Below, piece by piece: positions 57,710 to 64,000 of a stretch of DNA of 64,000 nt. The stretch comes from a virus. The DNA lies in the IMG/VR virus record IMGVR_UViG_3300018429_000060, positions 1 to 64,000 of that record; one strand, written 5' to 3'. A program made the position numbers and the translations under genes. The notes beneath the pieces are model-generated. The model was not told the DNA's origin. It ran no database searches and was given only the letters and a program-made list of their open reading frames with translations. Each line of letters begins with the position of its first letter. Position 1 is the stretch's first letter.

Positions 57710-58588
57710 ATGTCCACCACGACCGTCCGCCGTGGTCGCCGCGCTGCGGTGACCGACGACCGCGTCCGCGAGATCCTGCGCACCGTCCAGATCACCGGCC
57801 TGCACCTCGCCCTGCCGGACCAGCTCGACCCGCGCGAGTACACCGCCGTCAACACGATCCTCACCGCTCTGGGCGGCCGCTGGCATTCCCGGCAGCGCGT
57901 CCACGTGTTCACCGTCGACCCGGCGCCGGCGCTGGCCGCCTACCTCGCCGGCAGCGCCGCGCCACGGCCACCGCAGCCGCCGCGCACCACCGAGGGCTAC
58001 GTGCCGACCCCACCCGCGCTGGCCGCCGAGATCCTGCGCCTGCACACCGACATCGGCGACCTCGACCCGGCCACCGGGGACCAGCTGCGGGTGCTGGAGC
58101 CGTCGGCCGGCGACGGCGTCTTCGTCCACGCCATCCTCGGCGTCGCACCGCGGCCGGTCGCGATCGAGGTGTTGGCGATCGAGCCCAACCCGGAGCGCGC
58201 CCGCCTGATCTGCCGCGACCGGCCGGACCCGAGGGTGACCGTCCTGATCGGCACCCTGGAGCAGTTCTGCCAGGCCCGCCGGACGCGTCTGGCCCACGAC
58301 GGCCCGCAGGGCAGCGAGCTGCGCCAGTTCGACCTGGTGGTGATGAACCCGCCGTTCGCCGTCCCCGGCCGGTCCAGTCTGTGGATCGACCACCTCACCC
58401 TCGCCTGGGACCTGCTCGCGCCGGGCGGGACGATGGTGGCGATCGTGCCCGAGTCGCTGGACTATCGCCGCGACCGCCGCCACGACGAGATCCGCGACCT
58501 CATCGAGAGCCACGGCGCGCACCGGCCGCTGGCCCCCGGCGCGTTCACCTCGGTCCACGCCAGGGTGGCGTGGGCCGAGAAGCCCTGA
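57710..58588 (+). CDS. N6/N4 DNA methyltransferase-like protein
   Basis: 292 aa, ATG with TGAGGAG. The SAM motif 'LRVLEPSAGDGVF' (about residue 125) and the catalytic 'VMNPPF' (N/D-P-P-Y/F, about residue 213) identify a class I N6-adenine or N4-cytosine DNA methyltransferase. No partner restriction enzyme or target-recognition domain is visible. The N-terminal ~100 residues are a separate helical domain. With ArdC and DUF3560 nearby, modification of the element's own DNA against host restriction is likely. Confidence 0.75.
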   Translation: MSTTTVRRGRRAAVTDDRVREILRTVQITGLHLALPDQLDPREYTAVNTILTALGGRWHSRQRVHVFTVDPAPALAAYLAGSAAPRPPQPPRTTEGYVPTPPALAAEILRLHTDIGDLDPATGDQLRVLEPSAGDGVFVHAILGVAPRPVAIEVLAIEPNPERARLICRDRPDPRVTVLIGTLEQFCQARRTRLAHDGPQGSELRQFDLVVMNPPFAVPGRSSLWIDHLTLAWDLLAPGGTMVAIVPESLDYRRDRRHDEIRDLIESHGAHRPLAPGAFTSVHARVAWAEKP

Positions 58589-58660
58589 CCCTCTCCCCCG
58601 CGCACCGCCGGAATAGCGCGCAAAACAATTGCGAAAATTGACCCCATAAATGGGTTCATT

Positions 58661-58693
58661 AACTGGCTATTGGCGCGCCATTGGATTATGATA
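58661..58693 (+). promoter_or_regulatory. early promoter copy 3 (AACTGGC-N17-ATTATGATA)
   Basis: AACTGGC 58661-58667, 17 bp, ATTATGATA 58685-58693, then TTGGTATCAG as in copy 1. Drives the small genes from 58738. TGGCGCGCCA (58671-58680) is a 10-bp palindrome within the spacer. Confidence 0.65.
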
Positions 58694-58737
58694 TTGGTAT
58701 CAGATAACGAGCAATAAGACATAGAACGGGAGATGTC

Positions 58738-58923
58738 ATGTACGAGGTTGAGGAGCCCGAGCACTGCGAGGTCTGCGGCCACTTTCACCGTGAGCCGGTC
58801 TGTTCCCCGGAGGCTCCTCTGTTCGCTCCCGGCGAGTCGTGCGGCTCGTACCTCTGCTGCCAGCCCGGCGGGTTCGGCGAGGGTCACCGGCCCGGCCGGT
58901 CGTACCTGCGCTACCAGCCCTGA
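58738..58923 (+). CDS. small Cys-rich protein
   Basis: 61 aa. 'CEVCGHFHREPVC', then 'CGSYLCC' near the middle: two Cys pairs with His, zinc-ribbon-like. First of four short genes after promoter copy 3. Function unknown. Confidence 0.5.
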   Translation: MYEVEEPEHCEVCGHFHREPVCSPEAPLFAPGESCGSYLCCQPGGFGEGHRPGRSYLRYQP

Positions 58924-58941
58924 CCCCCACGAAAGGACGTC

Positions 58942-59112
58942 ATGCACTCCTCCTGCGACCGGGCGCCCATGGCGGGGCGGGAGCCCCGCACCCCGATCTG
59001 CTGCCTCACCCACGACCGCGCCAACTACCGGCGGCGCTCCCGGCGCCGCCAGGGCCGTGAGACCCGTCGCCTGGGCGACGCGGCGATCGCCGCCCGCTCC
59101 GCCGCCCGCTGA
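58942..59112 (+). CDS. 56-aa basic Cys-containing protein
   Basis: ATG at 58942 with GAAAGGACG at the right distance; 56 codons to TGA. It holds 'CC' with a nearby His ('PICCLTHDRANYRRRSRRRQG') and a very basic tail. Small but with a proper Shine-Dalgarno and tight spacing to its neighbours. Possibly nucleic-acid binding. Confidence 0.45.
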   Translation: MHSSCDRAPMAGREPRTPICCLTHDRANYRRRSRRRQGRETRRLGDAAIAARSAAR

Positions 59113-59148
59113 CCCCCCCGTCGACCAACCCCGGAAGGAGCCCCCGAC

Positions 59149-59337
59149 ATGCGCAACGCCCGCGGCCGCGGTGGTTGGCACCCCGACGCCCCGATGATCA
59201 CCAGCAAGCGGACGCTCGACCCCAACCCCAGCGCCGTGAAGCGCATCTCGTCCGCGCTCACCCGCAAGCGGCGCGCGGCCGACAGCCGCGCGGCCCGCCG
59301 TGCCCGCGTCCACCTCACCCGCGCCCACCAGGGCTGA
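59149..59337 (+). CDS. 62-aa basic protein
   Basis: ATG with CGGAAGGAG. Arg/Lys/Ala rich ('KRISSALTRKRRAADSRAARRARVHL'), likely nucleic-acid binding. 36 bp from its neighbour upstream. No family recognised. Confidence 0.5.
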   Translation: MRNARGRGGWHPDAPMITSKRTLDPNPSAVKRISSALTRKRRAADSRAARRARVHLTRAHQG

Positions 59338-59363
59338 CCGCTCCAGCGAAAGGAGTCCCCATC

Positions 59364-59696
59364 ATGTCCACCCCGATCACCCCGGCGGCCGCGCCGGCGG
59401 CCGCGAGGCTGCTGAGCGGCCCCGAGGTGATGGCCCTCGCCGCGATCATCGCCGCGGCCCAGACCGGCGAGACGGTGGCGCGAGTGGACGCTGCGGAGCC
59501 CCGCGCGGGCGTGACCCGCGGCACCGCCCGCAGCGTCGGCGACCTCAACGGCGTGTTCCTCGCCGCCCACGCCGACGTGCGCGACTCCTACCTACGGGTC
59601 ACCACCGACCACGGCTGGGACGTGTTCTGGCCCGTCGCCGAGCTGGCCGCCGAGTACGTGACCGGCGAGTTCGTGATCCGCCCGGCCGCGGTCTGA
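59364..59696 (+). CDS. hypothetical protein
   Basis: 110 aa from the ATG at 59364 with GAAAGGAG. Ala-rich N-terminal helix, then a beta-rich part ('SYLRVTTDHGWDVFWPVAELAAEYVTGEFVI'). No family recognised. Last of this transcription unit, followed by a hairpin. Confidence 0.5.
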   Translation: MSTPITPAAAPAAARLLSGPEVMALAAIIAAAQTGETVARVDAAEPRAGVTRGTARSVGDLNGVFLAAHADVRDSYLRVTTDHGWDVFWPVAELAAEYVTGEFVIRPAAV

Positions 59697-59719
59697 ACCA
59701 CCCCCGCGAAGCGCGAATG

Positions 59720-59765
59720 GGGCGCCATCAATTGTGAGTGGTACCACACACAATTAATGGCGCCC
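59720..59765 (+). terminator. 17-bp hairpin terminator
   Basis: Arms 59720-59736 and 59749-59765 (GGGCGCCATCAATTGTG / CACAATTAATGGCGCCC, one wobble) with a 12-nt loop, 24 bp after the stop. Confidence 0.7.
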
Positions 59766-59777
59766 AATTCCCTTTAT

Positions 59778-59810
59778 AACTGGCATTCACAAGGGCGGTC
59801 AATTAGGATA
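59778..59810 (+). promoter_or_regulatory. early promoter copy 4 (AACTGGC-N17-ATTAGGATA)
   Basis: AACTGGC 59778-59784, 17 bp, ATTAGGATA 59802-59810. The first 12 bp (AACTGGCATTCA) equal copy 1. Drives the gene at 59855. Confidence 0.65.
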
Positions 59811-59854
59811 ATGGTGTTAGCAAAAACCACCAAAGAATTGTGAGGAATAGGGCC

Positions 59855-60256
59855 ATGGGCGTAGCACTGTCGGTCGAGGACATCACCGTGCAGGACCTGG
59901 ACCGCGCCGACATCGCCGAGGAGTACGCCATGCTCGACGAGTGCGGCGACCTGCCGACCGACGAGGCCAGGACCTACTTCACCCACTACGGGCACCGGGT
60001 CTCCATCAACCTGGTCGACGCGGCCGGCGAGCACGTCACGCTGGACGCCGACGCGGCCGGGTTGGCCGCGGTGGCCACCGTCGAGGCCGAGGTCAACGCC
60101 GCGCTCGTCGCCGCCGGCGCCGCCAGCGCCGAGCTGGGCTGGGGGTTCTCGGCCTACGCCTTCTGCTCGTGCCCGTGCTCGCCCGGCTTCATCGTCCAGG
60201 GCACCGGCACGCAGAAGACCGCGACCGTGCGGCTGCGGGTCACGCAGTCCGCCTGA
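59855..60256 (+). CDS. hypothetical protein with C-terminal Cys cluster
   Basis: 133 aa from the ATG at 59855 (TGAGGAATAGG ahead; a GTG at 59840 is in frame). An acidic N-terminal half and 'AYAFCSCPCSPGFIVQG' near the end. No family recognised. Single gene between promoter copy 4 and the hairpin at 60261. Confidence 0.5.
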   Translation: MGVALSVEDITVQDLDRADIAEEYAMLDECGDLPTDEARTYFTHYGHRVSINLVDAAGEHVTLDADAAGLAAVATVEAEVNAALVAAGAASAELGWGFSAYAFCSCPCSPGFIVQGTGTQKTATVRLRVTQSA

Positions 60257-60260
60257 ACCG

Positions 60261-60297
60261 ATGCCAGGGGGTGAGGCGCCGCCTCACCCCCTGGCAT
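60261..60297 (+). terminator. perfect 17-bp hairpin terminator
   Basis: ATGCCAGGGGGTGAGGC / GCCTCACCCCCTGGCAT with a 3-nt loop (60278-60280). It starts 5 bp after the stop. Confidence 0.75.
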
Positions 60298-60332
60298 TCC
60301 GCCGCCCCCAACCCCAGCAGAGGAGCACCCCC

Positions 60333-60644
60333 ATGCCCACCCTGACCGACCCCGCCGCGGGCGCCGAACTCGTCGACTTCGCCGACCCCGACACCTGCCC
60401 CGTCGACCCCACCGACACCGACCCCGCCTACCTCGCCTTCCTCGCCGAGCTGGTCGCCGACGACCAGCGCGCCGCCGCCCGCCGCGGCACCCCCGCCCCG
60501 CGTTCCTGGGGCGACCGGCTCAGCGCCACCGACTACTTCTGCCCCACCTGCTGGTACGCCGGCCTCGGCGACGGCAGCCACAGCGACACCCACCCGCCCT
60601 GCGACCCGCCCGGCACCGTCCGCGGCCCCTACGACCCCCGGTGA
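60333..60644 (+). CDS. small Cys-containing protein
   Basis: 103 aa from the ATG at 60333 with GAGGAG. An acidic Asp/Pro/Thr-rich start and a C-terminal 'FCPTCWYAG' plus 'THPPC', one probable zinc site. GTGA coupling to the next gene. Confidence 0.5.
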   Translation: MPTLTDPAAGAELVDFADPDTCPVDPTDTDPAYLAFLAELVADDQRAAARRGTPAPRSWGDRLSATDYFCPTCWYAGLGDGSHSDTHPPCDPPGTVRGPYDPR

Positions 60645-60952
60645 CCGCCATGACCACCCCGCCCACCCCGCCCACCGAGGTGACCTACGACGTGACCGTC
60701 GTCATCAGCGTCGACTGCGCGAACGGTCCGCTCGCCGCGGCGTTCCGCGGCTGGGACCAGATCACGGCCCTCCAGGCGCCCGTCGTCACCGTCGTGCACC
60801 GCCACCCAGCCGGCGGCGAGCCCACCGAGGTCGACTTCGAGCACTACGACCGCACCTCCGACCCCAGCTGGAGCCACTACGAGGCCACCGGCGAATTCCT
60901 TACGCGACCCGACGACGATGACGAACCCGCAGAGGCTGGAGACCACCCATGA
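60641..60952 (+). CDS. hypothetical protein
   Basis: 103 aa, GTG start (ATG at 60650 also possible). Beta-strand-rich ('VTYDVTVVISVDC', 'PVVTVVHRHPAGGEPTEVDFEHYD'), acidic C-terminus. Overlaps both neighbours by 4 bp, so it belongs to one translationally coupled trio. No family recognised. Confidence 0.5.
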   Translation: MTAMTTPPTPPTEVTYDVTVVISVDCANGPLAAAFRGWDQITALQAPVVTVVHRHPAGGEPTEVDFEHYDRTSDPSWSHYEATGEFLTRPDDDDEPAEAGDHP

Positions 60953-61443
60953 CCACCCCGACCATCCCGGCCGTCGACCCGGCCGCCCCGACGGCCGCTC
61001 AGGCCCTGCTCCCGGCGTCCGTGGCGCTGCCGACCCACGCCGCCGTCCGCGTCGCCGAGCTGCGCACCCTGCTCCAGCACATCCGCCTGGCCCAGCTCAC
61101 CACCGCCGGCGCCGTCGAGCGCTACGTGATCCAGCTGGCCGCGGACCTGGAGTCGACCATCGTCGTGCCGCTGCCCGTGGTGGTGCGCGTCGACGCCGAG
61201 AACGGCCAGGCCACCCTCATCTGCCCCCACCCGCGCTGCGGCGCCGTCGGCTCCATCCACGAGGAGGACCGCGCCGGCCGCTGGAACACCGCCCACGAGG
61301 CCGAGGCAACCCCGGACGGCCGGCTGCGCTGGATCCAGTGGGGCCTGGGCGACAGCAACGGTTTCGAGCACGAGCGCCACTTCTGCGACAGGTGTCTGCG
61401 CCCGGTCACCATCGACGAGACCGTCGAGCACGGCTACCTCTGA
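60949..61443 (+). CDS. zinc-ribbon protein
   Basis: 164 aa, ATGA coupling. 'CPHPRCGAVGSIHEED' and 'HFCDRCLRPV' about 47 residues apart give a four-Cys zinc ribbon with a central Trp-rich insert. N-terminal half helical. Function unknown. Last gene before the Cas12m unit. Confidence 0.55.
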   Translation: MTTPTIPAVDPAAPTAAQALLPASVALPTHAAVRVAELRTLLQHIRLAQLTTAGAVERYVIQLAADLESTIVVPLPVVVRVDAENGQATLICPHPRCGAVGSIHEEDRAGRWNTAHEAEATPDGRLRWIQWGLGDSNGFEHERHFCDRCLRPVTIDETVEHGYL

Positions 61444-61452
61444 CAGCGCGAA

Positions 61453-61488
61453 GCCCGGAGTCCCACGACAACGCGGGCGCATCCGGGC
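61453..61488 (+). terminator. short hairpin upstream of cas12m
   Basis: GCCCGGA (61453-61459) pairs with TCCGGGC (61482-61488), 22-nt loop. The 216 bp between the zinc-ribbon stop and the Cas12m start otherwise hold only weak -10-like boxes (TAGCAC near 61531 and TTACCG near 61573). Confidence 0.4.
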
Positions 61489-61659
61489 CTCTTCGGCCGA
61501 CTCCGCGGAACGGCCTACTGGCGAGAACGCTAGCACCGAGCCACCGACGTCACCAACCCATAACCGTGCGTTACCGTGGCCGCGCGGTGGCGGCGTTTCG
61601 ACAGGAGCCTGCCAGCTCCGCACCACAACCCGACCAGCGCGAAAGGGGCTCCCACCGGC

Positions 61660-63528
61660 ATGGCTGTCGTCGTCCACGTCTACGGGGTTCCGCCGGTCCT
61701 GCACGGCGAGCGGGTCCGGCTGCCCGCCGAGGTCGACGAGCAGCTGTCCTTGGCGCACTGCCTGCGCGAAGACCTCGTCACGCTGGAGCACCAGCGGCAG
61801 GACGCGGTCACCGCCGTCTGGTCCAGCTACCCGCAGATCGCCGCGATCGAAACCCAGCTCACGGCCGCCGAGACCGAGCTCACCGACCGTTCCGCGGCCG
61901 CGGCCGCGGAACGGTCCGCGGCCCGCAAGAAGGGTCCGACCGAGTCCTCCGAGGCGGTGCGTCAGCTCAAAGCCCGCATCAAGGACCTGCGCAGCCAGCG
62001 CCGCACCGCCATCGCCGACGCCCACCCGACCGCCACACCGCGGCTCACCGCGATCGCCGACGCCCACCGCGCGGCCATCAAGGCCCTCTACGCCGACTAC
62101 AGCCAGGGCCGCGGCCTGTACTGGGCCACCTACAACGACGTCGTTGCCCATCACCAGGTCGCCACCAAGAGGGTCGCGGCCGAACGCAAAGCCGGCCGCC
62201 CCGCCAACATTCGGCATCACCGCTACGACGGCTCCGGCAGCATCACCGTGCAGCTCCAACGCCAGACCGGCGCACCGCCCCGGCTGCCGGCCACCATCGC
62301 CGACGAGCAGAACGGCCCCTGGCGCAACGTCCTGTACCTGACACCCTGGGTCGACCCCGACACCTGGGCCACCCTGGCGCGGGCCGAGCAGCGCCGCCGC
62401 CGCCTCGGCGTCGTTCGCCTCGACCTCGGCAACAAGCGCCACCTCAGCATCCCGGTGCTGGTCCACCGCATGTTGCCGGCGGACGCCGACATCACCAGCG
62501 CCCGGCTCGTCGTCCGCCGCGTCGCCGGCCACCGCAAGATCGAGCTGCACGTCACCGCCAGGATCAAGGATCCGGTGACCCGCTCCGGCGGGCCGGCCGT
62601 CGCCTTGCACCTCGGCTGGCGCCGCGAGGACGGCGGCGCCGTGCGCGTCGCCACCTGGCGCAGCACCGCCCCTGTCCACGTGCCGGACGACCTCAACGAC
62701 CTGGTGCACGCCGACACCGACCACACCGGCACCATCTCCCTGCCCGCGCGCTGGTGGCACCGGGTGTCCACCCAGCCCGAGATGGCGGCCCGACGCGCCA
62801 CCTCGCTCAACGACATCCGAGACCAGCTCGTCGCAGCCCTGACCGACAACCCACTCACGATCACCGCAGACGACGAGGACGCTCAGCCGGTCCCGACCGC
62901 CGCGGCGGTCGCGACGTGGCGTTCACCGGCCCGGTTCGCCCACCTCGCACGCACCTGGGCCACCGACTGCCCCGCAGGCCACCAGGCCACCGCCGCCGCC
63001 CTGGAAAACTGGCGACGCAGCGACCGCCGGCTCTGGGAACAGCAGGCGCACGGCACAGCCAATACCCTCGCGGCCCGCGCCGATGCCTACCGACGGACGA
63101 TGTCCTGGCTACTGACCGGCGCCAGCCGACTGGTCCTGGACAACACGGCCATCGCCGACCTGGCCCGCCGCGCCGATCCCGCGACAGAGCCCACCCTGCC
63201 CACCGCGGTCACCGACCGGGTGGCCCACCAACGCATCGGCGCCTCACCCGGCCAACTCCGCAGCATCGCCACCACCACAGCGAACTCCTACGGCGTGGCC
63301 GTCGCCGTCATGCCCCACACGGGCATCACCCGCACCCACTACCGATGCGGACACCTCAATCCAGCCGACGACCGCTACTCGGCCGCCCGGATCGTCACCT
63401 GCGACGGCTGCGGTCAGCACTACGACCAGGAATCATCCGCAACCCTCATGCTGCTCGCCGCGAGCGGCGACGTGGCAGCACCCGGCAGCGCCACCGCTCG
63501 CAACCCCGACACCAGCGCACACGCGTAG
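61660..63528 (+). CDS. cas12m: Cas12m CRISPR effector (type V-M, formerly V-U1/C2c4)
   Basis: 622 aa from the ATG at 61660 with GAAAGGGG. Features recalled from mycobacterial Cas12m are present in order: N-terminal 'LAHCLREDLVTL' and 'WSSYPQI' (31-60), a helical recognition part, 'RHHRYDGSGSITVQLQRQ' (185-202), and RuvC-I 'VALHLGWR' with His317 in place of the usual Asp, as in other Cas12m. RuvC-II is 'LVLDNTAIADL' with Asp494, and the final zinc ribbon and RuvC-III are 'RCGHLNPADDRY..CDGCGQHYDQ' with C563, C581, C584 and Asp589. Cas12m is known to process its crRNA and to bind target DNA, blocking transcription without cutting it. The adjacent CRISPR array, the size (about 600 aa) and the motifs separate it from transposon TnpB. 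A 32-bp perfect palindrome lies within it at 61885-61916. Confidence 0.92.
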   Translation: MAVVVHVYGVPPVLHGERVRLPAEVDEQLSLAHCLREDLVTLEHQRQDAVTAVWSSYPQIAAIETQLTAAETELTDRSAAAAAERSAARKKGPTESSEAVRQLKARIKDLRSQRRTAIADAHPTATPRLTAIADAHRAAIKALYADYSQGRGLYWATYNDVVAHHQVATKRVAAERKAGRPANIRHHRYDGSGSITVQLQRQTGAPPRLPATIADEQNGPWRNVLYLTPWVDPDTWATLARAEQRRRRLGVVRLDLGNKRHLSIPVLVHRMLPADADITSARLVVRRVAGHRKIELHVTARIKDPVTRSGGPAVALHLGWRREDGGAVRVATWRSTAPVHVPDDLNDLVHADTDHTGTISLPARWWHRVSTQPEMAARRATSLNDIRDQLVAALTDNPLTITADDEDAQPVPTAAAVATWRSPARFAHLARTWATDCPAGHQATAAALENWRRSDRRLWEQQAHGTANTLAARADAYRRTMSWLLTGASRLVLDNTAIADLARRADPATEPTLPTAVTDRVAHQRIGASPGQLRSIATTTANSYGVAVAVMPHTGITRTHYRCGHLNPADDRYSAARIVTCDGCGQHYDQESSATLMLLAASGDVAAPGSATARNPDTSAHA

Positions 63529-63634
63529 GCTCTCCCCCCAGCCAGCACCGACGCACCTTGAAACCTGAACCTCTAGACCAGCGCTCGCGATGATCTCCAT
63601 GTGGCCTGGTCAATCGCGTCTCGTACAGCGAGCT

Positions 63635-64000
63635 GTCGCAACGCCTGCGTCGGGGCCTCGTGCCGACGACGAGTCGATCTGGCGGGAGGCTTGTCGACTC
63701 CCGGAGCTGTCGCAACGCCTGCGTCGGGGCCTCGTGCCGACGACCTCTGCACAAGCGCCGGGACGTGCTCGACACGACCTGGTCGCAACGCCTGCGTCGG
63801 GGCCTCGTGCCGACGACCTCTGCACAAGCGCCGGGACGTGCTCGACACGACCTGGTCGCAACGCCTGCGTCGGGGCGTCGTGCCGACGACGATGCGCCCA
63901 CAGCCTGGTCGCACCGCCTGTGTCGGGGCGTCGTGCCGACGACTATGCCCCTTCGTGTGGCGGTGCTGTGGTGGCCGAGTGGTCGCACCGCCTGCGTGGG
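63635..64000 (+). CRISPR. CRISPR array of the Cas12m system (runs off the window)
   Basis: 36-bp repeats start at 63635, 63709, 63782, 63855, 63908 and 63982 (last one cut by the window end). The consensus begins GTCGCAACGCCTGCGTCGG and ends GTGCCGACGAC. Repeats 1-3 are identical; 4, 5 and 6 carry growing numbers of changes. Within each repeat CGTCGG pairs with CCGACG (9-nt loop), giving a stem near the 3' end as in type V crRNAs, so transcription is plus strand, in line with cas12m. Spacers are 38, 37, 37, 17 and 38 bp; spacers 2 and 3 are identical. The 106 bp before repeat 1 (63529-63634) would be the leader. No cas1, cas2 or cas4 lies within the window. Confidence 0.93.

Noticed and set aside
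61660-63528. TnpB of an insertion sequence
   Set aside because: Length (622 aa), Cas12m-specific motifs including 'LHLGWR', and an adjacent CRISPR array; no transposase TnpA or element ends seen.
60918-63593. 891-codon plus-strand open frame overlapping cas12m
   Set aside because: Arg/Pro/His-rich shadow in another frame; the 61660 frame carries the whole Cas12m motif series.
63529-64000. cas1, cas2 or cas4, and a tracrRNA
   Set aside because: No coding sequence follows the array within the window and no anti-repeat was seen between effector and array; Cas12m is not known to need a tracrRNA.
1-64000. tRNA or rRNA genes
   Set aside because: No cloverleaf with a GTTCGA-type T loop or rRNA signature was noticed by eye; a dedicated tRNA scan would be decisive.

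Overview
The window is about 70% G+C and gene-dense, with actinobacterial style throughout: GTG and TTG starts, ATGA and GTGA stop-start overlaps, and TANNNT -10 boxes. It encodes a tailed-phage structural module (siphovirus type) together with a ParA partition operon, a tyrosine recombinase, a winged-helix replication-type protein and repeat-rich intergenic regions. The simplest reading is a temperate phage that can persist as a plasmid (phage-plasmid), or a prophage of that type, in an actinomycete. The host genus cannot be set from the sequence. No terminase, portal, rRNA or tRNA gene was recognised.

Layout. (1) 1-3833, minus strand: an operon of small Cys-rich proteins around a PCMT-like methyltransferase, ending in an HK97-gp10-like tail-completion protein. 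(2) 4197-7286: an XRE/TPR regulator and small accessory genes. (3) 7460-27376, plus strand: MuF/protease fusion, major capsid protein, connector-like protein, then a run of PKD, glycine-rich and FN3 virion proteins, a lytic polysaccharide monooxygenase (LPMO) of the CBP21 type, and an amidase endolysin. (4) 27678-36751: accessory genes and the plasmid-like core (small ParB-like protein, ParA, iteron-like repeats, recombinase, 15-mer palindromic repeats, winged-helix protein). (5) 37126-49353: tape measure, minor tail proteins, a DUF4262 protein, a deoxyribosyltransferase-like protein, an HTH protein, an endonuclease/exonuclease/phosphatase-fold protein, and two minus-strand genes resembling tail-assembly chaperones. 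(6) 49695-61443: early region with a Sak4-like RecA ATPase, ArdC-N, DUF3560, a DNA methyltransferase and many small proteins, several of them Cys-rich. It is divided by strong hairpins and four copies of one conserved promoter. (7) 61660-64000: a Cas12m (type V-M) effector directly followed by a CRISPR array that runs off the window.

How it fits together. The structural genes build a long-tailed virion unusually rich in Ig-like (PKD/FN3) domains, with a predicted chitin-active LPMO. The par/rep/recombinase block would maintain the element. The ArdC/DUF3560/methyltransferase block looks like host-defence evasion. The compact Cas12m-CRISPR unit could let the element silence competing phages or plasmids, because this Cas12 family is known to bind DNA without cutting it. 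The most notable points are the Cas12m system on a phage-like element, the LPMO in a virion cassette, four genes with an in-frame internal ribosome-binding site and start, and a repeated early promoter with fixed geometry.
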